Positions 38,814 to 47,389 of a stretch of DNA of 64,000 bases are shown here, in pieces. The notes under the pieces were generated by a model. That model searched no databases. It was not told the origin of the DNA and worked only from the letters and a program-made list of their open reading frames with translations. Source of the DNA: Trichomonas vaginalis G3 (taxonomy: Eukaryota; Parabasalia; Trichomonadida; Trichomonadidae); assembly GCF_026262505.1 (NCBI RefSeq), contig NC_067208.1, forward strand, positions 7,263,962 through 7,327,961, written 5' to 3'. Made by a program: the position numbers and the translations under genes. The stretch's first letter is position 1; each line of letters begins with the position of its first letter.

Positions 38814-39002
38814 TTATTTTACCCTTTGTTTGTCAAGGTAGTATTGGAGCGCAATTTCTCCAAATTCTCTGTGTCGGAGTTCTTCAGCATTTTCCAAGGT
38901 GTACCTGGAGAACTCAAAGAAGTTGTCAAGAACATACTGCCATGCTGCTCTTCTGAGTTCGTCGGTATTTTGGAAGTGTTGCACCTTCGAGTCTTCTGAC
39001 AT
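38814..39002 (-). CDS. Small unknown protein, 62 aa
   Basis: It begins MSEDSKVQHFQNTDELRRAA and is strongly helical and charged. It is the first minus-strand gene left of the central hairpin array, which lies within 42-281 bp of its ATG and could serve as its promoter region. Confidence 0.4.
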   Translation of the reverse strand: MSEDSKVQHFQNTDELRRAAWQYVLDNFFEFSRYTLENAEELRHREFGEIALQYYLDKQRVK

Positions 39003-39037
39003 GAAAAAAATGACCAAATTTCATTATATAACTGTTA

Positions 39038-39283
39038 TTTTTTACGAAGTGAACTTTTGCACTTCGTTTAAAATACACTATTTTTGTGTTATTTTTTACG
39101 AAGTGAACTTTTGCACTTCGTTTAAAATACACTATTTTTGTGTTATTTTTTACGAAGTGAACTTTTGCACTTCGTTTAAAATACACTATTTTTGTGTTAT
39201 TTTTTACGAAGTGAACTTTTGCACTTCGTTTAAAATACACTATTTTTGTGTTATTTTTTACGAAGTGAACTTTTGCACTTCGT
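39038..39283. repeat. Central array of five 54-bp hairpin repeats
   Basis: Five copies with an exact 54-bp period. Each holds ACGAAGTG-AACTTTTG-CACTTCGT, a perfect 8-bp stem, with arms starting at 39044, 39098, 39152, 39206 and 39260. The array lies between a minus-strand gene (38814-39002) and a plus-strand gene (39380) and within about 200 bp of the exact midpoint of Maverick B (about 39360). The arm ACGAAGTG also occurs in the right terminal repeat of the element. Candidate origin, packaging or bidirectional regulatory site. Confidence 0.85.
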
Positions 39284-39295
39284 AAAAAAAATCCC

Positions 39296-39379
39296 TGAAA
39301 TCATATCTTTTATACAAGATAGAAAAAAAAGTTAGTTTTTTTAAAAAAATATTTTTTATTTTGTATGTAAAGACAGAAA
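39296..39379 (+). promoter_or_regulatory. Duplicated upstream region of the first KilA-N gene
   Basis: TCTTTTATACAAGATAGAAAA, GTTAGTTTTTT, an AAAAAAATATTTTTTA motif (39343-39358) and GTAAAGACAG occur in the same order and spacing as at 40008-40079 before the second KilA-N gene, so both genes probably share control. Confidence 0.6.
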
Positions 39380-39991
39380 ATGACAAACATTGAGTTTGAA
39401 ACAGTTAAAAAGATAGACAATGACACCAAAGTGGTTAGAATAGGTGATTTAAACGTAAGATACTCAAAGAAATACAACAAATATTCTTTGTCAGACATTC
39501 TAACACCATCTGGAAAGAAAACATACCATTGGGTTGGAATTGCTTCAACTCAGAAAATTTTGACAAGAAATCCTGAGCTTATGATATCAGTAAGATTTCA
39601 TGGAACAAGAGCATATCTCATCGACAAAAGTCTTATACCAATAGTTTTGTTATGGTTAGACCCAGTTGTTGGATATAACTTCATAACATATGGTTCATTC
39701 GATACGGAACGTTGCAGTGAAGGCTTACTTTACATCGTTCAGAAACCGAAGGACTTCAATACAAAGAGATATAAGATAGGAAGAACATATAATATAACTC
39801 AAAGATATGACAGTACAGTCAATAGAGTCAAGGTTGTGTTTGTGAATGATATGAGAGCTGCAGAAACAGAACTACTTGAAAAGTTTGAGAAAATGTATGG
39901 TGCTCCCACGAAAGGTAAAGAAACGTTTGAAGTAGATGAGATAGATAAAGCTATAAAATTATTTGACGAAGTTGCTGAAAAATACATGTAA
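39380..39991 (+). CDS. KilA-N plus T5orf172/GIY-YIG-like protein
   Basis: The product is 203 aa. Residues about 10-105 fit a KilA-N DNA-binding domain (KYNKYSLSDILTPSGKKTYH and YLIDKSLIPIVLLWLDP). Residues about 115-195 fit the T5orf172 (MUG113) relative of GIY-YIG nucleases (EGLLYIVQKPKDFNTKRYKI, GRTYNITQRYDSTVNRVKVV, ETELLEKFEKMYG). Such combinations are common in poxviruses, giant viruses and phages as regulators or nicking proteins. The gene is intact and next to the central hairpin array, so it is a candidate to act on it. Confidence 0.7.
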   Translation: MTNIEFETVKKIDNDTKVVRIGDLNVRYSKKYNKYSLSDILTPSGKKTYHWVGIASTQKILTRNPELMISVRFHGTRAYLIDKSLIPIVLLWLDPVVGYNFITYGSFDTERCSEGLLYIVQKPKDFNTKRYKIGRTYNITQRYDSTVNRVKVVFVNDMRAAETELLEKFEKMYGAPTKGKETFEVDEIDKAIKLFDEVAEKYM

Positions 39992-40007
39992 AGCGTTTAT
40001 TTTTGGT

Positions 40008-40079
40008 CTTTTATACAAGATAGAAAATAACGCTAGTTTTTTATAAAATATTTTTTTTATCCGGAATATAAAGACAGTA
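40008..40079 (+). promoter_or_regulatory. Duplicated upstream region of the second KilA-N gene
   Basis: Homologous to 39304-39379: TCTTTTATACAAGATAGAAAA, then GCTAGTTTTTT, AAAATATTTTTTTTAT (40045-40060) and TAAAGACAG just before the ATG. Confidence 0.6.
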
Positions 40080-40919
40080 ATGTCAACAACAGAGAACACA
40101 ACAACAGTTATAGTCCATGAAGCTATAAATGAAGAATACGAGTACATACAGTATAACAAACAGTTACGTCTCATTCGTTCGGTCAAAGATGACATGTACC
40201 AAATGCAAAGTATTTTGACAGCATGTTTTGCACCAGATACTAAGAAACCACAAGACTGGTTTAGGAACCAAAGCACTATTGAACTATTAAATGAAGCTGA
40301 AAATTCGACTACGGATTTTCTCGTAGTCGCAAAAACTCGAGTAGGTAAAAAACCGCAGTCGCCAAAACTCTATGAAAATCGTGAAAAATTGCCAAACGGT
40401 TTGAGAGGATATTATGTACATAGACTTCTTGTAAATGCTGTTGCAATGTGGGCTTCGCCTCGTTATGCTTGGTATATTTACAGACTTCTTGACGAAATTC
40501 ATAGACAAGAACGTGAAGAGCTAGAGAACAAGCTTGAAGCAAAAGACAAAAACATACAGAAAAGAATACCACGTTCGGTACCAAAAGGAAAGGAAAAGAA
40601 CTATAAGTATATGATTTATACTGAAGAGATGGAAAATGAAGAAGACAGAGATATGGTTATGTTGCATTTAGTCAGAAGAAACAACAAAAGCTTTTACGAC
40701 CTTGCTAAGATTTACAAATCTGACAGAAATTGGTTCTATCGCGAAAACTTACCGATTTCAATGATCCCAAATGAAGATGTGAAACAAATAGTTCAAGATA
40801 CGTTACCTCAAACACACTATGATATGAAAGGTTGTACAATACTTACCTTCAAAGAAGACTTACCGCTACTGAAAGAAAAAATAACAGAGTATTTTGACAA
40901 CTTCAAACAAGCAGAGTAA
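40080..40919 (+). CDS. KilA-N/DUF3627-like DNA-binding protein
   Basis: The product is 279 aa. KilA-N features lie in residues about 55-145: WFRNQSTIELLNEAEN, LPNGLRGYYVHRLLVNAVAM, WASPRYAWYIYRLLDEI. A coiled linker and a C-terminal domain with YKYMIYTEEMENEEDRDMVM and FYDLAKIYKSDRNWFYREN follow, in the style of the DUF3627 partner domain of NCLDV KilA-N proteins. It probably binds DNA as a regulator. The gene is intact and shares its upstream region with the preceding gene. Confidence 0.7.
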   Translation: MSTTENTTTVIVHEAINEEYEYIQYNKQLRLIRSVKDDMYQMQSILTACFAPDTKKPQDWFRNQSTIELLNEAENSTTDFLVVAKTRVGKKPQSPKLYENREKLPNGLRGYYVHRLLVNAVAMWASPRYAWYIYRLLDEIHRQEREELENKLEAKDKNIQKRIPRSVPKGKEKNYKYMIYTEEMENEEDRDMVMLHLVRRNNKSFYDLAKIYKSDRNWFYRENLPISMIPNEDVKQIVQDTLPQTHYDMKGCTILTFKEDLPLLKEKITEYFDNFKQAE

Positions 40920-40934
40920 ATGAACTCTTTATTT

Positions 40935-41808
40935 TTATTGACTTTTTACAATTTGAACTTTGTTTGCGTAGATATGAATTCTGAAAGAAGTATGAGGGTC
41001 TTGTATGACTTTGTACTTCTCCCATAGTTCATGTCTGTCAAACTTACCTGCCATGGACTCTTTCATAAGTTCCATGAAATCGTCTTCGGACAATCCGGGG
41101 AAAAGTATAATATCAGTAAGTATTCTCTTTACATCCTTACTTAAACTCTTGGCTGTCTGTACACAAATGACAACTGAAATGTTAAAGTGTCTGAGCTTCT
41201 TAAGAATTCGACACATGTCTTGTTCTCTGTTCTTTAACAAAGGATGAGAGGCGAAATCATCTAAGATAAGAAGACATCTGTGAGGGTAAGTCTTCCAATC
41301 GTAAGATTGCAATTTCTTCGAAATGTATTCTATCTCTTTCTGTTTTGTTTCTGAAGTGTTTCTTCTCTAATATTCTCTGCATTTCCTCATTTGGGTCTTT
41401 AAACTTCGAATTGACATACTCATTTATAGCATTGTACTTCAAAACTCTTCTTTGGTACTTCTTTATCCAATCTAACAACTCAGAGTCTTTTATACATACT
41501 AACTTAGACTTCTTTATAATATCTTTGAACGAATTGACGGTTTGGTCAAATTGACCAGAAGTACTACAAATAACAACTAACTCATAAAATGGGTTCTTCT
41601 CATCTAGTTCTTGTTGTTGTGCAGCCATTTTAAGATAAGTGAAAGTCTTACCCGACCCAGGTGGTGCAATTAGACCTGTTATACCATTCTGAGCAAATAA
41701 GAACTTGTCATGTATGGGTTTTATCTGAGCATTTTCTAACTTCCTCTTGTTCTTATTTAAAACATTCTCAAATTTCTTGTCAATGTCAGCAAACTTTTTT
41801 TCTAACAT
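40935..41808 (-). pseudogene. Genome-packaging ATPase (FtsK/HerA, A32-like), Maverick B
   Basis: It shows a Walker A region GLIAPPGSGKTFTYLKMAAQ and a Walker B region CLLILDDFASHPLL followed by a sensor-like stretch (ISVVICVQTAKSL). The start is taken at the ATG complement at 41806-41808. The enzyme pumps DNA into the capsid. It is a fossil in about two open pieces. The homologous gene starts at 63494 in copy C. Confidence 0.8.
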
Positions 41809-41844
41809 ATTTTTAGAAAAATTAAAATTTTTATCTTTTAGAAA

Positions 41845-42291
41845 ATGTCTAGCGATTTCGCTATCTATATTCGAGACAAGCTTTTCGACAGCAAAACATC
41901 TGTCGACCATAAAATCTTACATAGTGTAAACAAGAAAGGGGAATTTGTTCTAAAGTTCTGTTTCTGGGAATATGACAAGAACCATAAAACATTAAGCAGA
42001 GCAGTCTTAAAATTTGTCAATCACAGACTTGTTGACAGAGATGACGCCTCTTGGAGAGATGAAGTCCAACAAAACTTCTTAGAATGCAAAGAAGACACAT
42101 GCGCTGTTCTTGAAAATGAAATAGAAAACAGAATAGAAGAGCTATTAAATGACAAAGCACTTTTACATAAATATGGTTCTGAGAAGTTTGACATAACTCC
42201 ACCAGAAAAGAAGAAGAGAGAAAAGAAAGAAAAGAAAGTAGAAGAAGAGAAGAAAGAACCTGAACCAGAGAAAAAGAAATTTGACATGTAA
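41845..42291 (+). CDS. Unknown conserved Maverick protein, 148 aa (copy B)
   Basis: It begins MSSDFAIYIRDKLFDSKTSV and has a globular region (GEFVLKFCFWEYDKNHKTLS) and a Lys/Glu/Pro-rich tail ending KKKFDM. The same gene is intact in copy C at 63011-63457 with only a few substitutions, which supports it as real. It diverges from the packaging ATPase over a 36-bp spacer. Function unknown. Confidence 0.6.
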   Translation: MSSDFAIYIRDKLFDSKTSVDHKILHSVNKKGEFVLKFCFWEYDKNHKTLSRAVLKFVNHRLVDRDDASWRDEVQQNFLECKEDTCAVLENEIENRIEELLNDKALLHKYGSEKFDITPPEKKKREKKEKKVEEEKKEPEPEKKKFDM

Positions 42292-42307
42292 AAATAAAAT
42301 TTTATTT

Positions 42308-42728
42308 TTAGAACATTTCTGGGTCAATATCAATGTTCTCTTCCTCTTTAGGAGCAAACACTGGCTTAGACTCTAAAATCTTTTTACCCAATTTACCTTG
42401 AACTTCTACAACTTTAGACTCATAATATTCATAGTCGTCTGCTTTCTTTGGTTCATAAGGTATAACAAGTTTGTATGCTTTGCCTTCTTTAAGGTTTGAA
42501 AACCTTCTGTCAAAACTTTCTTTGACTGTTAACAAACCTTCTATGTCTAAGTCTTCAAATTTCGCACCATTTTTAGTCACAATAGCAAACTTTAACTGGT
42601 TCGATGTTCCAAACTTTGCTGAATGAAGACTTTTCAAAATGGTAGAAGTAAACATTCAAATATGTGAATGGGTCTAGTTCTTCTTTAAGTCCTGACATGT
42701 ACTTGTTTACTGAGATGAATTTCGTCAT
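42308..42728 (-). pseudogene. Unknown Maverick protein (copy B)
   Basis: It begins MTKFISVNKYMSGLKEELDP. The C-terminal part has KAYKLVIPYEPKKADDYEYY and an acidic end (NIDIDPEMF). It is preceded by the AAAAATATTTTTTTAT replication-class motif at 42742-42761, so it may belong with replication; a single-stranded DNA-binding role is conceivable but unproven. It is broken in both copies (the other is at 62578). Confidence 0.5.
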
Positions 42729-42766
42729 CTTTTCTATCGGATAAAAAAATATTTTTTTTTTAAAAT

Positions 42767-44002
42767 TTACTCAGAAAAATTTTTCTTTGTATATACACCA
42801 TTCTGTACGTCTAAAAGACTTTTGACATTTGCCAAGAATGTACGTTTAGAAGCTGTCATATAACCATACTCTTGACAATATTGTTTATATTCATCGTACA
42901 ATGACCTTTCATCTAAACACTCAAAGTCAGTTTCATCTATGAACAGTTCATATACACTCTTGTTTGCTTCTAACAATGTTTGTCTCTCTTCGGTATGTGG
43001 AATTTGTCTTGGATTGAACTTAGAAATATCTAATGTCATGAAATATGAGAACAAGTGGTTGTAAAAGTCAGATGTCAAAGTTTCTGCTAAGTCGTCAAAA
43101 TATTCTGTATCTTGCATATGAGAATCTGACGTTCTGACAACTACATATCTTCTGTCAGAACTTTCTAACTTCATCGGAACAGCATTGTTTGAAACCATAA
43201 TGAAATTTGCAACATTTTCACAAACTCTTTGGTCTTTATATTTTCTTTCAACAACTCCAACTTTGTCTGTTATAAGACTCTTCAAAGCATCTGAGTTCAA
43301 AACTTTTGTTGTATCTATACTTTGAAGTTCGTTACATACTATAAGTTTCATATTCTCTATTGAAGAGTTAAATTTACCGCAGATGTTTTCTAAGTTTGTC
43401 ATATTAGGGTTCGAATAGCCCTCTAACAGTTTGCACAAAATATCTGTAAAGAAAGTGTTCTTACCTGTTCCTTGTTTTCCAATTATAATGAGAGCAGTTT
43501 CATTTTTAGCACTTGGATGTTGTAAGATGTTTGCAAACCAACATAAGATATACTCATAGACTCTTTCGTTTCCATTGCATATAATTTCTTTGACATGGTC
43601 TAACCAAGCTTCTATAACATTTTCTTTCCATTCTACTTGTTCGTATTTATATCCAGTGAAGATAGAATAGAAGTTTGGAGAAGGTGTATAGAACTTTATA
43701 CCACGAACTGAAAAATCTTCAAGTTTTGACAATAAGATATCCCAAGCATCTAACATCTTCATGCCAACTTGTACGACTTTTATTTTCTTAAGTTTCTGTC
43801 TACATTCTTGTTCAGACACTATTGTTGCTCTTGGTTTGTTAAAGACAACATCCCATTCTTTCATAACATAACATTCTGGGGCAGAGTCAACATAAATGAC
43901 TAAACGTTTCAAATTCTCGACTGCTTTGTTATAGTCTCTAAATGGACACATATTTCTGAAGGCTTGGAAGTCATAAAAATCTGAAACATCTATTCTGTAC
44001 AT
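42767..44002 (-). CDS. Superfamily 3 helicase (D5-like C-terminal type), copy B
   Basis: The 411-aa product is intact. The SF3 motifs are in order: Walker A IIIGKQGTGKNTFF, Walker B MKLIVCNELQS, motif C NFIMVSNNAVPMKLESSDRR. The first 130 residues are not a recognisable primase. It unwinds DNA during replication as a hexamer. SF3 helicases are usual in NCLDVs, virophages and polinton-like viruses. The gene follows the same promoter motif as PolB. Confidence 0.85.
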   Translation of the reverse strand: MYRIDVSDFYDFQAFRNMCPFRDYNKAVENLKRLVIYVDSAPECYVMKEWDVVFNKPRATIVSEQECRQKLKKIKVVQVGMKMLDAWDILLSKLEDFSVRGIKFYTPSPNFYSIFTGYKYEQVEWKENVIEAWLDHVKEIICNGNERVYEYILCWFANILQHPSAKNETALIIIGKQGTGKNTFFTDILCKLLEGYSNPNMTNLENICGKFNSSIENMKLIVCNELQSIDTTKVLNSDALKSLITDKVGVVERKYKDQRVCENVANFIMVSNNAVPMKLESSDRRYVVVRTSDSHMQDTEYFDDLAETLTSDFYNHLFSYFMTLDISKFNPRQIPHTEERQTLLEANKSVYELFIDETDFECLDERSLYDEYKQYCQEYGYMTASKRTFLANVKSLLDVQNGVYTKKNFSE

Positions 44003-44032
44003 TTTTATAAAAATAAAAAAAAAATATTTTTT

Positions 44033-44837
44033 TTATTCTTGACTTTGTTGTTGCATTTGTTCCATTTGTTGCATTTGTTGTTCTTGAGCTATTTGTTGTT
44101 GAAGTTGTTCTTGTAGTACAATACTTTCACCAGTTGCATCTTCCAATTCGAAACTTTCTGCCGTCATTGACAAATACATAGGACATAAAAGTTTTACAGG
44201 AACAAAGTTTGCGTCAACTAAGGTTAAGTTTATGTTTGCTAAAGTGTTTGAGTTTACTAAAGCTGAAACTCTGCATTCGAATGAACAATAGGCAAACCAG
44301 CAGAGAATGTGTTATTTATACGCATAAGTATCTTTTGGTCATAGTAGTTTCTGTCGACATTCGAATAACACTTTGAACCTAAGTTTGAAACAATATATAA
44401 ATAGGTGTACTTAAAGTCAATGGAACAGACAAACCTTGTATGACACCTTTTCCTGTTATAGGAAACTGTTGGTAGTAAAAACCAGATATAAGTTTTGTAT
44501 TATAGCTCATATCGTTTATAGTAAACTCAGTCGGACATCCAAACATAATGAAACCTGCTCTAGTTGCAGCACATGTTACACCCGTCCTTAAAGTATTAAA
44601 TAAGTCAACAAAACCTGTTGGTGGTATATCTGAGTATAGTATCTTCAAAGGAGTATTTTTTACCATTCACAACAATAAATCTTCTGGTGTCAAAAGAGCA
44701 AAACAGGCTTTAGTCGTCATTGTGTTTAAGGTTAGTTTACAATATCGTCCTTGAGGACTTTGTAAGTTTGTTGTTATAGAATTATATGACTCAGGGTTTT
44801 TAGTCGTAATAGTATAAACCATTATGTCTTCTGCCAT
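44033..44837 (-). pseudogene. Candidate penton (minor capsid) protein, copy B
   Basis: Homologous to the intact 262-aa gene at 60495 in copy C; see there. This copy is a fossil with a few breaks. It abuts the next minus-strand gene with no spacer. Confidence 0.55.
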
Positions 44838-45421
44838 TTACTTAGCAAAATATTTTAATGAAATGTTGTGGTCGTCAAATATTTTTATAACGTCTGGGAA
44901 ACTATATTTTAAGTTCAACGTTTCACCTCCTTTCATAACGTATATCTTGTCAATGACATTATATGAAACACCACAGCAAGCAATGTCGGGTTCTATTTCT
45001 TTGATGTTTATATCGTCTGCCTCTGTCAAAAGTTTCAATAGTTCTTTCAAAACTTCATGAGGTGCAATGACATAATGAGTTCACTTTTACAGGGTTGTGT
45101 TCGACCAAGTTTAACATTATACTAAAGCTTGACAAATCTTCTCCTGAGTTTTAAGTTTGTCTTTCAGTTGTTGGTAGTCGTTTCGAATATCTGCAACAGA
45201 ACTTAAGTCTCTGCTAACTTCAGGATATGTTGGTTGTTCTTTTACAGGAACAATTGTTATACCATCTTTGTCTTCGTATGGTTTCCCCACTTCAACATCT
45301 CTGTCTTTGACATTGACAACAACACTTTGACTGTTTGTTTGAGTTGGTGAATTTAACTTCACATCTGCCACCGCCATTAAACCTTTTGAAACACTTACGC
45401 TTCTATTTTCGGAAATGACAT
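44838..45421 (-). pseudogene. Unknown virion-region protein, copy B
   Basis: Homologous to the intact 192-aa gene at 59669-60247 in copy C. It starts MSFPKNRSVSVSKGL and ends with a region containing CCGVSYNVIDKIYVMKGG. Broken fossil copy. Confidence 0.5.
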
Positions 45422-45438
45422 TTACTTAGAATAAAAAG

Positions 45439-45855
45439 ATGGACGTATTCGAGTATCTCTTCGAATTGAAGCAAAACAAAGTTTACACACACAAACAATA
45501 CAAATACATTGATAGAATAGTTCTTTATACAAACAATGGAAAATGTTATAGAATAGCAATATTTGCTGAACCAAAATATTTTCATAAAGCAAAGAAAGTT
45601 GGTATAACTGAAATGGTGAAAGTTCTTGAAGCAGACAAAAATATAACAACAAAACTGACCGATATTTCTAAAGGTAAAGTTTATAATACAATACTATGTC
45701 AAAACTGGCGTACTGTCAATATTTGACGGAGAGAAGTCAGTTCAAGAACAACTTACTGACCTGCTGCCAAAATCTGCTCGATGGAAGCTGTCGTTATACC
45801 AATCTGAGGAGCCCCAGCAGGTTTCATCGAACGAATCTTCAAAAGAGCATCTTCC
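45439..45855 (+). pseudogene. Unknown protein antisense to the capsid gene end, copy B
   Basis: Homologous to the intact 139-aa gene at 59231-59650 in copy C. It starts MDVFEYLFELKQNKVYTHKQ and overlaps the 3' end of the capsid gene on the opposite strand. Broken fossil copy. Confidence 0.5.
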
Positions 45856-47357
45856 GTGAAAAGTGCTATTGGTTTTGTAAACTTCTTTGCTTCAATTCAT
45901 CTGGACCGTCTCTGTCGCCAGTATATTGTATTTGAACTGTACCAACAGTTGAAATACCACCCATAAAGTCTTCTGAGTCAGCAAATGGAATGCCAAGCCA
46001 AAAGTTTGAACGGTCTCTATTTGTATATTGAGTTTTTTGACCTCCTGTATGAGTCCATACTTTCACATATGGCATAATAGAACTTTGCATTTCAGGGTTA
46101 ATGGTTGTTGTGAAGTTGTTGTTAAAGTTCATAGCATCTAATGTCAAGTTGTATGACCTCATATCCTCAACTGTAGAATATTCTTCTCTTGGATAATATT
46201 TGCCATCTATGTTTATATGATATTTAATACCAGGGTTGTAGAAACAAGAATAGTCATTTATAGTTCGTCTGAACAGTACAAACATAGTATCTGCATGTTT
46301 CATTGCAGTTGTTAAAGCAATATCTGTTCTTGCACCTGGGTCAGCACTTTGGTTTCCAACTTCACCTGCAAAGTCTTTGACAGATATTTGGTGTATAGGG
46401 AACATAAGTGGAACTGCAATATATTTGGCAGCTAAAGCATTTGAAATATCTGGGTCCAACATATAGACTGCAAGTCTGCTTTCTATTCTCTTGCATTCAA
46501 ATTTTTCGCATGTGAAACTTAACTGGGTCCCAAGCAGTTCCAGCAGCATTGAAATAATAGTTTACTTCAGTGTTGAGGTTTGAGAAACCAAAGTCTAAGT
46601 CAACTTTGTCTTTGTAAAAGTCGGCGAATGACGTTTGATTTGCTCCCTTTACGTCTGTAAGAGTGAATGGGTCTTGTGTTGGTGCAATGACTAAGTTATT
46701 TTTGCTTGGAGTAAGTTCGATAGAAATTTTTCCTGCCCAGTTTGGCAAGTATCTTAAAAACCCGAAGATGAGGAAAGATGACAAAGGAACTCTAAGTTTC
46801 AGTTTTACTTTGGTTACTGCTGCTGCAGTTTGTCCAGAAAGGTTAACATAAACTCCTGGAACGTTAGGGTCAAGTCTTCTTATTTTTCAATATTTGCATA
46901 CTGGTCTGTTTGTTCTCTAGCTTGTGGTTGTACTGAGTTTCTCAAAGCGAACCATTCATAGTTTGCCCATGTTACTGTTTGAACTAGTCAGAGTTAGAAT
47001 ATATCTTATATCCCATGAAAACTTCTGGAGCATATTGGTTCCGACATAGAAAATTCCATTGCAACCTTTCTTGTCAGACAACTTGGCAGAAGGTTTTATT
47101 TCAATGTCTTGTTCCACGTATAAGAATGAGTTGTCAATAGAAATAATATGAAACCTGTCGCAAGCAATATCTACTGTTGTTGAAGAACCTTCTCCAAACT
47201 CACCTACGTTTCCATAAGAAACAGCAGTTGTATATTCGTAAGTTCCAGGAACTATTTCTGACCTTCTAATGGCATTGTCGCATTCGTTATACCATTCGGA
47301 AACATTTCCATTCATGGCATCCAAAACTGTTGGCGTTATATTCTGAGCGGCGTACAT
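45753..47357 (-). pseudogene. Major capsid protein (double jelly roll), copy B
   Basis: Homologous along its length to the intact 534-aa gene at 57733 in copy C. It starts MYAAQNITPTVLDAMNGNVS. Fossil copy with several breaks. Preceded by the virion-class leader TTTTTACCCATATGAAATG. Confidence 0.8.
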
Positions 47358-47389
47358 TTCATATGGGTAAAAATATAGAATAGTTGGAT

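Noticed and set aside
38926-39240. Repetitive ORFs across the 54-bp array (both strands)
   Set aside because: The 54-bp period is a multiple of three, so any frame stays open; the sequence is a hairpin repeat and not a coding gene.
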